Shown in pieces: positions 25,980 through 34,391 of a stretch of 64,000 bases of DNA. A program made the position numbers and the translations under genes. Origin of the DNA: Cellulomonas hominis (GTDB taxonomy: Bacteria; Actinomycetota; Actinomycetes; Actinomycetales; Cellulomonadaceae); the NCBI RefSeq assembly GCF_901521055.1, contig NZ_CABEGA010000073.1:27887-91886 (forward strand), written 5' to 3'. The notes beneath the pieces were generated by a model. It searched no databases. It was given only the letters and a program-made list of their open reading frames with translations, and was not told where the DNA came from. Position 1 is the first letter of the stretch, and each line of letters opens with the position of its first letter.

Positions 25980-26901
25980 GGCGGCGACCGCCGGGGTCGT
26001 CGCGGTCGTCGTCACCTACCTGCCGGACGTCGAGGCCACGACCGTCCTGCTGCGCGCCCTGGGCCCGCAGGTCGCGTCCGTCGTGCTCGTCGACAACGGG
26101 AGCCCCGCCGACGTCGTCGCCGCCCTGCGGCCCGAGGTCGAGGCCGCCGGTGGCGAGGTCCTCGCGCTCGCCCGGAACGAGGGCATCGCCGCCGCCCAGA
26201 ACCTCGGGATCGAGCGCGCCCGGGCCCGCGGCGCCACGGCCGTGCTGCTGTCCGACCAGGACTCGGTGCCGGCGCCCGACATGGTCGCGCGGCTCGTGGA
26301 CGGGCTGGAGCGCGCCCGGGCCCGCGGGCCGGTCGCGGCCGTCGGCCCGGTCACCGTGGACGAGCGCAACGCCGGCGCCGCGCTGCTGTTCTCCGACCGC
26401 CGCTGGGGGCCGCGCCGCGCGACGGTCCCCGCCACCGACGGGGAGCTCGTGCCCGCCACGTTCCTCATCGCGTCCGGCTGCCTCGTCGACTCCGCAGCGC
26501 TCGACGCGGTCGGCGTGATGAACGCCGACTGGTTCATCGACCACATCGACCTCGAGTGGGGCCTGCGCGCCCGGCGCGCCGGCTACGCGCTGTACGGCGT
26601 CGTCGGCGCGCACCTGGGGCACGCGCTCGGGGACCGGGTGCAGCGGATCCCGGGTCGTGAGCGCGACGTGCACATCCACTCCCCCGTGCGGAACTACTAC
26701 ATGGCGCGCAACACGGTGCTCCTGGTGCGCTCGGGGCTGCTCCCCGCGGCGTGGCAGCTGGGCTACCTGGCGTGGATCACGAAGTACACCGGCTTCTACG
26801 TGCTCGCGGTCGCCCCGCGGCTGCGCCGAGCCGGCCTGCTGCTGCGCGGGCTGGCCGACGGGCTCCGGGGACGGACCGGGCCGCTGCAGGAGGACGCATG
26901 A
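25972..26901 (+). CDS. GT2 glycosyltransferase, probable rhamnosyltransferase
   Basis: 309 residues; GTG 25972 overlaps the end of rmlC by 8 bases. GT-A domain with VVVTYLPD, VDNGS, LLSDQDSVPAPDM (the DQDS variant of the metal site typical of dTDP-rhamnose transferases) and ADWFIDHIDLEWGLRARRAG, a block shared with RfbF/RfbN-type rhamnosyltransferases. No true membrane anchor, though the C-terminal third has hydrophobic patches that may touch the membrane. Stop overlaps the next ATG (ATGA) after an AGGAGGA site. Confidence 0.85.
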   Translation: MPEAATAGVVAVVVTYLPDVEATTVLLRALGPQVASVVLVDNGSPADVVAALRPEVEAAGGEVLALARNEGIAAAQNLGIERARARGATAVLLSDQDSVPAPDMVARLVDGLERARARGPVAAVGPVTVDERNAGAALLFSDRRWGPRRATVPATDGELVPATFLIASGCLVDSAALDAVGVMNADWFIDHIDLEWGLRARRAGYALYGVVGAHLGHALGDRVQRIPGRERDVHIHSPVRNYYMARNTVLLVRSGLLPAAWQLGYLAWITKYTGFYVLAVAPRLRRAGLLLRGLADGLRGRTGPLQEDA

Positions 26902-27941
26902 CCGACCCGACCCCCGGCGCGGGCCCCCTCGCCGCCGACGTGCTGATGCTGGCGTTCGGCCCCGAGCCGTACCTGCACGAGGCGGTCGCCGCCGTGCTCG
27001 CCTCCACGGACGTGGACGTGCGGGTCGTGCTCGTCGACAACGGCTGCACGACCGACGCGGTGGCGACGCTGCCGCCCGATCCGCGCGTGCGCCTGATCGT
27101 GCCCGGCACGAACCTCGGCTTCACCGGCGGGATGAACGCCGCCGCCGCCGCGACCTCCGGGCGGCCCCTGGTGCTGGTGAACTCCGACGCGGTGGTGGCG
27201 CCGGACGCGGTGGCGACCCTCGTGCGCGCCCTGGCGGACGACCCCCGCGCGGGCCTGGCCGGCGGGCTCGTCCGGCTGGCGTCGGACCCCGGCCGCGTCA
27301 ACTCGGCGGGCAACCCCCTGCACGTGCTCGGGCTCTGCTGGGCGGGCGGCCTGGACGACCCCGTCGAGCAGCACGCCGTCGGGCGCGAGGTGGCCTCCGC
27401 GAGCGGCGCCCTCGTCGCGGTCGACCGGGCGCTGTGGGACGAGCTCGGCGGGTTCCCGGACGAGTTCTTCGCGTACATGGAGGACCTCGAGCTGTCGTGG
27501 CGTGCGTGGCAGCACGGCCGGACCGTGCGGTACGTGCCCGAGGCCAGCGCCGTGCACCACTTCGAGTTCAGCCGCTCGCCGCTCAAGATGTACCTGCTCG
27601 AGCGCAACCGGCTGCTGTTCGTGCTCACCACCTACCAGGGCCGCACCCTCGCCCTGCTCGCGCTGCCCCTGCTCGCCTTCGAGGTCGCGATGCTCGCCGT
27701 CGCGACGGCGCAGGGCTGGGGCCGGCAGAAGCTGCGCGGGTGGGCGTGGGTGCTGCAGCACCCCGGGACGGTCGCCCGCCGGCGCCGGCTGGTCCAGGCG
27801 ACCCGCACCGTGCCCGACCGGGACCTCGCCCACCTGATGACGGACACGTTCGACTCCGCCCAGATGCCGCTGCCGGCCGCGGCCGCCCCGGTCCAGGGCC
27901 TGCTGCGCCTGTGGTGGCGGCTGGCGCGGAGGGCGCTGTGA
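26898..27941 (+). CDS. GT2 glycosyltransferase, WbbL-like
   Basis: 347 residues; ATG 26898 with AGGAGGA 4 bases upstream, overlapping the previous stop. VLVDNGCTTDAV, GTNLGFTGGMNAAAA, VLVNSDAVV and ELGGFPDEFFAYMEDLELSW match the WbbL/rhamnosyltransferase group of GT2, in which the NSD segment is the metal site. Two hydrophobic stretches near 245-265 may bind the membrane. In mycobacteria WbbL adds the linker rhamnose to decaprenyl-PP-GlcNAc; whether this protein does a similar priming step here is not known. Confidence 0.83.
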   Translation: MTDPTPGAGPLAADVLMLAFGPEPYLHEAVAAVLASTDVDVRVVLVDNGCTTDAVATLPPDPRVRLIVPGTNLGFTGGMNAAAAATSGRPLVLVNSDAVVAPDAVATLVRALADDPRAGLAGGLVRLASDPGRVNSAGNPLHVLGLCWAGGLDDPVEQHAVGREVASASGALVAVDRALWDELGGFPDEFFAYMEDLELSWRAWQHGRTVRYVPEASAVHHFEFSRSPLKMYLLERNRLLFVLTTYQGRTLALLALPLLAFEVAMLAVATAQGWGRQKLRGWAWVLQHPGTVARRRRLVQATRTVPDRDLAHLMTDTFDSAQMPLPAAAAPVQGLLRLWWRLARRAL

Positions 27942-28819
27942 CCGCCGCCGGGGTCGTCGCCGCGGTCGTGACCGCGTTCCGGCCCGACGACAGGCTCACG
28001 GACGTGGTGCGCTCCGCCGCGCGGCAGTGCGCCGTCGTCGTGGTCGTCGACAACACACCCGCCGGCGAACCGGGGACGGACGCGCTGCCGGAGGTGGCGG
28101 CGTCCGCGCGGGTGCACCGGCCGGGCACGAACCTCGGCCTCGCCGCGGCGCTGAACGCCGGGGTGCGCGAGGCCGGCCCCAGCAGCGCGGTGCTCCTGCT
28201 CGACCAGGACTCGGTCGTGCCGGACGGGCTGGTCGAGCGGCTCGGCGCCCGTCTCGCGGCCGACCCGCGCGTCGGGGTCGCCACGCCCGTCCCGTGGGAC
28301 GCCGCGGAGGACCGGCCGCTCGACCCCCGGGCGTCGGCACGACCCGAGCTCGCCGACCTGCCGGTCGCCATCACCTCCGGGATGCTGGTCCGGCGGGCGA
28401 CGCTCGACGCCGTCGGGCCGTTCCGCGAGGACTTCTTCGTCGACTGCGTCGACCAGGACTTCTGCCTGCGGATCCGCCGGGCGGGGTGGCGCGTCGTGCA
28501 GGATGCCACCGTGCGCCTGCCGCACTCGCTCGGTGAGACGCGGTGGCGCGGCGTCGGCCCGGTCCGGCTCCGGTCCACCAGCCACGCGACCTGGCGCCTG
28601 TACTGGACGGCCCGCAACGGGACCGTGCTCGCCCGGGAGAGCTGGCGCACGGAACCGGCGTGGGTGGCGACGTCCGTCGCGCTGCAGGCCTACGTCGCCC
28701 TCACGGTGCTGCTGTTCGAGCCCCCGCGCCTGCGCCGCCTGGCCACCCTGGCCCACGGGGTCCGCGACGGCTGGGCCGGCCGCACCGACGCGCGGATGCG
28801 CCCCGGGTCCCCCGCATGA
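27938..28819 (+). CDS. GT2 glycosyltransferase, probable rhamnosyltransferase
   Basis: 293 residues; GTG 27938 overlaps the previous stop (GTGA). Same subgroup as the first transferase of this operon: VVTAFRPDD, VVDNTP, LLLDQDSVVPDGL and DFFVDCVDQDFCLRIRRAG. It is likely a second rhamnosyltransferase acting on a different linkage of the same repeat unit. The stop overlaps the ATG of the flippase gene (ATGA). Confidence 0.83.
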   Translation: MTAAGVVAAVVTAFRPDDRLTDVVRSAARQCAVVVVVDNTPAGEPGTDALPEVAASARVHRPGTNLGLAAALNAGVREAGPSSAVLLLDQDSVVPDGLVERLGARLAADPRVGVATPVPWDAAEDRPLDPRASARPELADLPVAITSGMLVRRATLDAVGPFREDFFVDCVDQDFCLRIRRAGWRVVQDATVRLPHSLGETRWRGVGPVRLRSTSHATWRLYWTARNGTVLARESWRTEPAWVATSVALQAYVALTVLLFEPPRLRRLATLAHGVRDGWAGRTDARMRPGSPA

Positions 28820-30294
28820 CCAGCCCCGCACCCGCCGCGACCTCGTACCGCCGGGACGCGCTGCTCGTCGCCCTCGCGCGCATGGCGCCCCTGGGTGTCC
28901 AGCTGCTGGCGACCCCGTTCGTGCTCGACCGTCTGGGCGACGGCGCGTACGCCGCGTGGGCGCTGATGATGACGACCATCAACCTGCTGCTCACCGCGGA
29001 CCTCGGCGTCGTGGGCATCATGCAGCGGTACCACGGCGTCGCCCGCGGGCAGGCGGACGTCCGCCTCGGCGGCCGCATCACCGCCTCGGTGCTCCTCGTG
29101 CTGGGGGCGCTGCTCGTCGTCGTCGTGGCCGCCGGCCCCTGGATCTCGCGGGCCGTCCTCGCCGTCGTGAACGTGCCCGCCGCCGTCCGGGACGACGCCG
29201 CGCTGCTGTTCCGGCACGCCGGCACGCTCGCGGTGCTGCAGCTCGTCGCCCTCGCGCTGAGCTCGTACCTCGCCGCGCACTCCCGGTTCGTGGCGGTCGC
29301 CGCGCAGTCGCTGGCGGCGCGGGCGGTGCTGGCGGGCGGCATCGTGTGGGCCCTGACCACCGACCGCGGCCTGCCGGGCCTGCTCCTGGCGTCGTTCGCC
29401 GACGCCGCCGTCGCCGTGCTGCTCGGCGTCGCGCTGTGCCGGCACCACCTGCTGCGCGAGGTCCGCCGCCCCACCGACCGCGCGCAGACGCGTGAGCTCT
29501 GGGCGTACTCCTGGCGCAACCAGCTCTCCGCGCTGGGGTTCGTCGCCCAGCGCGAGCTGGACGTGGTGCTGGCGGGCATCCTGCTGCCCACGGCGGCCCT
29601 GGCCAGCGTGTCCGCCGCCGCACCGCTCACCGCTGCCGCCTGCCTCGCCCCCACGGTGCTGCTGACGCCCGTGTTCACGACGCTCAGCGTGCAGGCCGGG
29701 CGCGACCCCGCAGGGCTGCCGGCCGCCGGTGCCCGGGCGGAGAGCGGCTGGCTGCGGCTCGTGCTGCCGTTCGCGGCGCTCGCGCTCGGCGTCCTGCCGT
29801 TCGCGGCGGAGCAGTGGCTCGGCCCGGAGGTCTCGGGCATCGCGCCGCTGACCGCGGTCCTCGCCGCCGGGTTCCTGCTGTCGCTGGGCGGGAACGCCCG
29901 CGCGGTCCTGGTGCGCGCCGCCGGGCGCCCGGGCATCGAGACACGGTCGTACCTCGTCTACGCGGTGGTGAAGATCGCCGCGGGCGTCGCTCTGGCGATC
30001 GTCGGCGGCATGCTCGGGCTGGCGGCCGCGGGCGTGCTGGCGGCGGCCGCCGCTCTGGTCGTGCTGCTGCGCGGCTCGCGCGGCCTCATCGAGCGCGGCA
30101 CCGGCATCGGGCTCCGCGCGGTCCTCGGCGCGACCGCGCTCGCCGCGGGGACCGGCGCGGCGTCCTGGGCCGTGAGCCGAGCGGTCGAGGGCCGGTGGGT
30201 CACGCTCGCGTGCCTCGTGCTGGTCGCGCTCCTGGGGGCCGCGGCCGCCGCGGTCCCGGTGCTCCGCGCGCGGCGGCAGGGGCTCGCCGCCTGA
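28816..30294 (+). CDS. Polysaccharide flippase-like membrane protein (MOP superfamily)
   Basis: 492 residues with 12-14 hydrophobic segments. The start RRDALLVALARMAPLGVQLLATPFVLDRLGDGAYAAW is the usual first-helix region of Wzx/PST transporters (Arg/Leu/Gly before an aromatic residue). Last gene of the rmlC-GT-GT-GT operon and therefore the likely exporter of a rhamnose-containing lipid-linked oligosaccharide. Distinct from the flippase in the pseB-pseC operon. A terminator hairpin follows. Confidence 0.82.
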   Translation: MTSPAPAATSYRRDALLVALARMAPLGVQLLATPFVLDRLGDGAYAAWALMMTTINLLLTADLGVVGIMQRYHGVARGQADVRLGGRITASVLLVLGALLVVVVAAGPWISRAVLAVVNVPAAVRDDAALLFRHAGTLAVLQLVALALSSYLAAHSRFVAVAAQSLAARAVLAGGIVWALTTDRGLPGLLLASFADAAVAVLLGVALCRHHLLREVRRPTDRAQTRELWAYSWRNQLSALGFVAQRELDVVLAGILLPTAALASVSAAAPLTAAACLAPTVLLTPVFTTLSVQAGRDPAGLPAAGARAESGWLRLVLPFAALALGVLPFAAEQWLGPEVSGIAPLTAVLAAGFLLSLGGNARAVLVRAAGRPGIETRSYLVYAVVKIAAGVALAIVGGMLGLAAAGVLAAAAALVVLLRGSRGLIERGTGIGLRAVLGATALAAGTGAASWAVSRAVEGRWVTLACLVLVALLGAAAAAVPVLRARRQGLAA

Positions 30295-30334
30295 CCGGAC
30301 CGACGGGCCGGGAGCGCAGGCCGTGGTGTCGCAG

Positions 30335-30367
30335 GGGCCCCGGCGTGGCGCACCCGCCTCGGGGCCC
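30335..30367 (+). terminator. Terminator after the rmlC operon
   Basis: GGGCCCCG (30335-30342) pairs with CGGGGCCC (30360-30367) around a 17-base loop, 40 bases after the flippase stop and just before the promoter of the next unit. Confidence 0.5.
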
Positions 30368-30379
30368 GCGTCCGCCTAG

Positions 30380-30385
30380 TAGTCT
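30380..30385 (+). promoter_or_regulatory. -10 element of leaderless GT2-DUF2304 transcript
   Basis: TAGTCT ends 6 bases before GTG 30392. Confidence 0.65.
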
Positions 30386-30391
30386 GCGGGG

Positions 30392-31174
30392 GTGCCCCAC
30401 ACGAGCCTCGACCGCGTGCTCGTGGTCATCCCGGCCTGGAACGAGGAGGACGCCCTGCCCGGTGTCCTCGACGAGGTCCGGGCCGTCTGCGCCGCCGAGC
30501 CCCACCTGTCCGCGACCGACGTCCTCGTCGTCTCCGACGGCTCCCGGGACGGCACCGCCGCGGTGGCCCGGTCCAAGGGCGTGCCCGTCCTCGACCTGCC
30601 GATCAACCTCGGCGTCGGCGGTGCGATGCGCGCCGGCTTCAAGTTCGCGCTGCGCAACGGCTACGACGGCGTGGTCCAGCTCGACGCCGACGGTCAGCAC
30701 GACCCCCGCGCGATCCCGTCCCTGCTGGCCGCGGCCCGCGAGCACGGCGCCGACGTCGTGATCGGCGCCCGGTTCGCCGGTGCCGGGTCGTACGAGGCGC
30801 GCGGACCGCGTCGTGCCGCGATGCGCGTGCTCGCGCGCGTGCTGTCCCGCGTCACCGGCACCCCGCTGACGGACACCACCTCCGGCTTCAAGCTGGCGGG
30901 CCCGCGCGCGATCCCGCTGTTCGCCTCCGAGTACCCCGCCGAGTACCTGGGCGACACGGTCGAGTCCCTCGTCATCGCCGCGCGGGCCGGGCTGGTCGTC
31001 CGCCAGGTCCCCGTCGCGATGCGCGAGCGGCAGGGCGGGCGGCCCTCGCACAGCCCGCTGAAGGCCGCGGTGTTCCTCGGGCGCGCCGTGCTGGCGCTCG
31101 GCATCGCGCTCAGCCGACCCACGAACCGCACCGCGAAGGCCCGGTTCCACGCTGCTGCGGAGGTCAGCGGATGA
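30392..31174 (+). CDS. GT2-family glycosyltransferase, DPM1-like
   Basis: 260 residues, GTG 30392 fixed by the TAGTCT box 6 bases upstream. VLVVIPAWNEEDALP, VVSDGSRDGT, INLGVGGAMRAGF and QLDADGQHDP (metal site LDADGQH at 97-103) mark a soluble polyprenyl-phosphate sugar synthase of the DPM1 type. Overlaps the following DUF2304 gene (ATGA). This is the second GT2-DUF2304 pair in the window; unlike the one at 8-9 kb it has no DUF2142 gene attached. Confidence 0.88.
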   Translation: MPHTSLDRVLVVIPAWNEEDALPGVLDEVRAVCAAEPHLSATDVLVVSDGSRDGTAAVARSKGVPVLDLPINLGVGGAMRAGFKFALRNGYDGVVQLDADGQHDPRAIPSLLAAAREHGADVVIGARFAGAGSYEARGPRRAAMRVLARVLSRVTGTPLTDTTSGFKLAGPRAIPLFASEYPAEYLGDTVESLVIAARAGLVVRQVPVAMRERQGGRPSHSPLKAAVFLGRAVLALGIALSRPTNRTAKARFHAAAEVSG

Positions 31175-31581
31175 GCGGCTACCTGACCGCCCTCGTCGTC
31201 TGCGCCGTCACCGTCGGCGCGATCGTCTACCTGCTGCGCTCCCGGCGGATCCGGGAGAAGTACGCCGCCGCGTGGATCACGCTCGCCGTCGCGGTGGTCG
31301 TCGTCGGCGCGATCCCCTCCGTGCTGGCCTGGCTGGCGCGGCTGCTCGGCGTGCAGACGCCGGTGAACCTGCTGTTCCTCGTCAGCGGCGTCGTGCTGCT
31401 GATCGTCTGCGTCCAGTTCAGCGTGGAGATCTCCCAGCTGGAGGAGGAGACGCGCACCCTGGCCGAGGAGATCGCCCTGCTGCGTCTCGACGTCGAGGAC
31501 CTGCGCACCGGTCTCGCCCGGGACGCGCGCCCCGACGGGGACGCGGACATCAGGCCGCCGACCGCCGACCCGGCCGCCTGA
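31171..31581 (+). CDS. DUF2304 small membrane protein
   Basis: 136 residues; three hydrophobic segments (about 3-20, 32-51, 62-82) then a heptad-like acidic coil (ISQLEEETRTLAEEIALLR) and a disordered tail. ATG 31171 overlaps the GT2 stop. Same family and same gene order relative to a DPM1-like GT2 as the pair at 8-9 kb, so it is probably the dedicated membrane partner of that transferase. Confidence 0.82.
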   Translation: MSGYLTALVVCAVTVGAIVYLLRSRRIREKYAAAWITLAVAVVVVGAIPSVLAWLARLLGVQTPVNLLFLVSGVVLLIVCVQFSVEISQLEEETRTLAEEIALLRLDVEDLRTGLARDARPDGDADIRPPTADPAA

Positions 31582-31615
31582 CCAACGGCCGCCGGGCCGG
31601 CCCGGCGGCCGGTCA
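31580..31615. terminator. Perfect 24-bp palindrome terminator spanning both stops
   Basis: 31587-31610 is a perfect 24-bp palindrome of G and C; the stem continues outwards with TGACC (31580-31584) against GGTCA (31611-31615). The outer arms contain the stop codons of the two convergent genes themselves. Confidence 0.75.
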
Positions 31616-34279
31616 GCGGAAGTAGCCCGCCACGTCCAGGATCACGTGGGTGCTGCCCTGGTCGTTGTAGAGGCGCACCGCGCCCCCGTCGCCCACCCGG
31701 ACCGCCACCGCGTTCGCCTGCGTGAACCCGCGGGTGGCGTTGAGGTCCGAGGTGCCGGTGAGCGGCCTGCCCGCGGGCCAGACGCGCAGGTGCGTCCACG
31801 GCGCGGTGCCGTTCACGGCGGTCACCGTCCCGACGACCGCTGTCGCCCCCGCGGGGACCGAGCCGCCGACGACCGTGGCCTGGACCTGACCCGCGGGGCC
31901 CAGCGCCCCGCCGGCGGACCGCGTGTCGAGCACCCGGGCGGGCTGCACCGGGGTGAACAGGGCGCCTGTCGCGACACCCGGCGCCGCGTACCACCCGACG
32001 ACGTCGACGAGCACGTGCGTCGCCGATCCCTGCACGGCGACGGTGATCTTCCCGTTCACGACGGGCACCACGGACCGGTTCGCGACGTCCGAGCCCGGGA
32101 CCAGGTTGACCGTCGAGGTGGCCGGCAGCGCGCCCGAGCCGTAGGCCACCACGTACCCGTTCCCGGTCGCGCGGGTGGTCGTGACGTTGACCGTCGCGGC
32201 GCTGAGCGAGGACGCGGGCACGCCGAGCGCGGCCGCGACGTCCACGGTGCGGGTCGACCCGGCGGCGGGTGCCGCCCCCGTGCGCGAGTCGAGCGCGCGC
32301 ACGGGGTCGACCGCGGTGTAGCGGGCGGACGACGCCGTCGCGGTGGTGTAGTAGCCGAGGACGTCCACGAGGTAGTGCGTGGTGCCGATCGCGTTGTAGA
32401 CGCTGACCTTGCCCCCGCCCCCGACGCCGACCGTCACCTGGCTGGCCTGCGTCCGCCCCGGAGCGGTGTTGAGCACGGAGGCGTTCGGCATGGCCGCGCC
32501 CGCCGGCCACACCCGCAGGTGGCCCGGGACGGTGGCGCCCACGGCGGTGACGTTCAGCACGACGGCCGTGACGCCGGTGCTCGGCACCCCGCCCTGGCCG
32601 AGCACGGTCACGTCGGCGCGCCGGCCGGAGCCGAGGGCCTGGAACGTCGTGCGGGTGTCGCGCAGCCGCGCCGGCGTCACCGCGACGTACCCGCCGTCGC
32701 CGACGAGCGGCACGGCGGCGACCGCGGCGGGGTCGGCGGGCGGGCGCACGTCGACCGTGGTCGTGACGGGCGCGGTCGACCGGCCGGCCGCATCCTTGCC
32801 GACCAGCGTGAGCCCGTACGAGCCGGGCCCGACGTAGGGCGGGTCGACGGCCGTGCGTCCCGCGTAGGTGCCGAGCCAGGTGGCGTTGAACCGGACGCCC
32901 GCCTGGGCGCTGCCGGTGGTCTGGATGACCTGGCGACCGGTGCTCTTGTCGACCACGGTGAGCGTCCAGGTCAGGGCGACGTTCGGCGTCACGCCGATGC
33001 TCATCTGGGCGCCGTTGTCGATCGTCGTCGCGGAGACCGCCGGCGACCCGAGGGTCGGCGTGGTGCTGCGCGGCTGCCACCAGCTCGAGCGGAGGCCGAA
33101 CGCCGGGCTGTTCACGGTCGCGTTGCCGGTGGAGCACTCGAGCCGCACCTGGGTGATGCGGCCGCCGAACGCGCCGTTGCCCGTGCGCCCCGTGACGACC
33201 AGGTTGCGCAGGGTGCCGCCGCTCGGACAGGACTGCGCGACGCGGGCCACGCTCAGCGTGGCGGTCCACGAGGTGACGGTGTCGCCGGGCGCGGTGCCCG
33301 TCCACGGGTCCGCCTTCGCGACCTGGTACGGCACGGAGCCGGCCGCGGTCCAGCCGCCGTTCGACGACGAGAACTCGGTGAAGGCGACCTTGCCGCCGTA
33401 GGTCCGGATCTGCCCGGTCGTCGCCGCGATGGCGGTGTCGGTGCGGCTGTGCTCGTAGGAGGTGGTCAGGGTGCCGGCGGCGTTCGCGTCGCCCTTGCCG
33501 TAGTACACCTGGCAGGTGGTCGTGTCGCAGAGCGTCTGGCCGTTCTGGACCTTCCACCAGGCGTACGAGCGGGCGGCCACGGCCTGCGCCTGCAGTGCGG
33601 CGGGCTCCCAGCTCGCCGGGGACTCCCGGGGCACGACGCTGCGCAGGTAGTCCTCCATCGGGAGGCTGTTCGTGACGTTGAACGCGACGCCCGACGTGGG
33701 CTCGATCCGCAGGTCGCCGCGGTACCAGCGGCCCGTGGTGTCCGTCTGGTTCTTGGCGATGATCATCCCGTACTCGGACTGCGACTCCAGCCGCAGCACC
33801 CCGGTGTACGTGCGCCGGTCGACCACCGCGCCGTTGACCGCGGTGCGCTTCTCCGCCGTCACCGTCTGCCCGGACACCGTGATCGTCCAGCGCCCCGGGG
33901 GCAGCACCTGCTCGCCGTTGAGCGGGCCCATCCGGATGCTGCGGTTCTCCGGGCTCCAGATGGTCACCGTGCTGGACGGGGCGTACGCCGCGAGGGTGGT
34001 CTTGACGTACTGGCCCGAGATCGACGCGGTGGCGGTGCCCGGGTAGTAGAACGCCAGGATCTCCGCGGCGGACCGGCCCTGCAGCGCCGCACCCTGCGAC
34101 CCCCACTGCGACAGCCCCCGCCCGTGCCCGTACGCGCGCCCGTCGACGGTCCACGAGCCGGAGGCGGGCGCGGGGTACACCTCCTCCGCGGCGGTCGCGG
34201 CCGGGGCGACCGTGACCAGCCCGGTGAGCGCGAGGACGGCGGCGACGAGGGCCGCGGTGAGACGGCGCTGGATGTTCAC
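31613..34279 (-). CDS. Secreted SpoIID/LytB-domain protein with three C-terminal VLDTR repeats
   Basis: 888 residues with a signal peptide (about 1-31, cut near ATAAEE). The SpoIID/LytB domain spans about 155-325; VVPRESPASWEPAALQAQAV at 215-234 carries the Glu (219) corresponding to the lytic transglycosylase catalytic residue of SpoIID. The SpoIID-type GHGRGLSQWG motif, normally after the catalytic Glu, is here near the N-terminus (51-60). An Ig/FlgD-like segment (about 410-515) precedes three repeats of about 115 residues (about 530-888), each starting near R-x-x-D-T/S-R and ending D-V-x-G-Y/W-Y/F. Probably a peptidoglycan-remodelling enzyme. GTG 34279 has GAGGA 7 bases upstream. Confidence 0.85.
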   Translation of the reverse strand: MNIQRRLTAALVAAVLALTGLVTVAPAATAAEEVYPAPASGSWTVDGRAYGHGRGLSQWGSQGAALQGRSAAEILAFYYPGTATASISGQYVKTTLAAYAPSSTVTIWSPENRSIRMGPLNGEQVLPPGRWTITVSGQTVTAEKRTAVNGAVVDRRTYTGVLRLESQSEYGMIIAKNQTDTTGRWYRGDLRIEPTSGVAFNVTNSLPMEDYLRSVVPRESPASWEPAALQAQAVAARSYAWWKVQNGQTLCDTTTCQVYYGKGDANAAGTLTTSYEHSRTDTAIAATTGQIRTYGGKVAFTEFSSSNGGWTAAGSVPYQVAKADPWTGTAPGDTVTSWTATLSVARVAQSCPSGGTLRNLVVTGRTGNGAFGGRITQVRLECSTGNATVNSPAFGLRSSWWQPRSTTPTLGSPAVSATTIDNGAQMSIGVTPNVALTWTLTVVDKSTGRQVIQTTGSAQAGVRFNATWLGTYAGRTAVDPPYVGPGSYGLTLVGKDAAGRSTAPVTTTVDVRPPADPAAVAAVPLVGDGGYVAVTPARLRDTRTTFQALGSGRRADVTVLGQGGVPSTGVTAVVLNVTAVGATVPGHLRVWPAGAAMPNASVLNTAPGRTQASQVTVGVGGGGKVSVYNAIGTTHYLVDVLGYYTTATASSARYTAVDPVRALDSRTGAAPAAGSTRTVDVAAALGVPASSLSAATVNVTTTRATGNGYVVAYGSGALPATSTVNLVPGSDVANRSVVPVVNGKITVAVQGSATHVLVDVVGWYAAPGVATGALFTPVQPARVLDTRSAGGALGPAGQVQATVVGGSVPAGATAVVGTVTAVNGTAPWTHLRVWPAGRPLTGTSDLNATRGFTQANAVAVRVGDGGAVRLYNDQGSTHVILDVAGYFR

Positions 34280-34317
34280 GACGGGTCCTCTGCTGCAGAA
34301 CGGGGTGGGTCCGCCTC

Positions 34318-34323
34318 AGGATA
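34318..34323 (-). promoter_or_regulatory. -10 element for the SpoIID-domain gene
   Basis: TATCCT on the minus strand, start near 34311, leader about 32 bases ending in AGAGGA before GTG 34279. Confidence 0.55.
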
Positions 34324-34391
34324 AGGATCTGTGGTCGCGCGCGGACGAGCCGTGCCGAAGCTGGGCGGATTGCCCGGGTTCGTCCCTCCGG

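Noticed and set aside
31646..34324. 892-codon plus-strand open frame antisense to the SpoIID-type gene
   Set aside because: Low-complexity Arg/Gly/Val composition with no motif; the minus strand has signal peptide, catalytic block and repeats.
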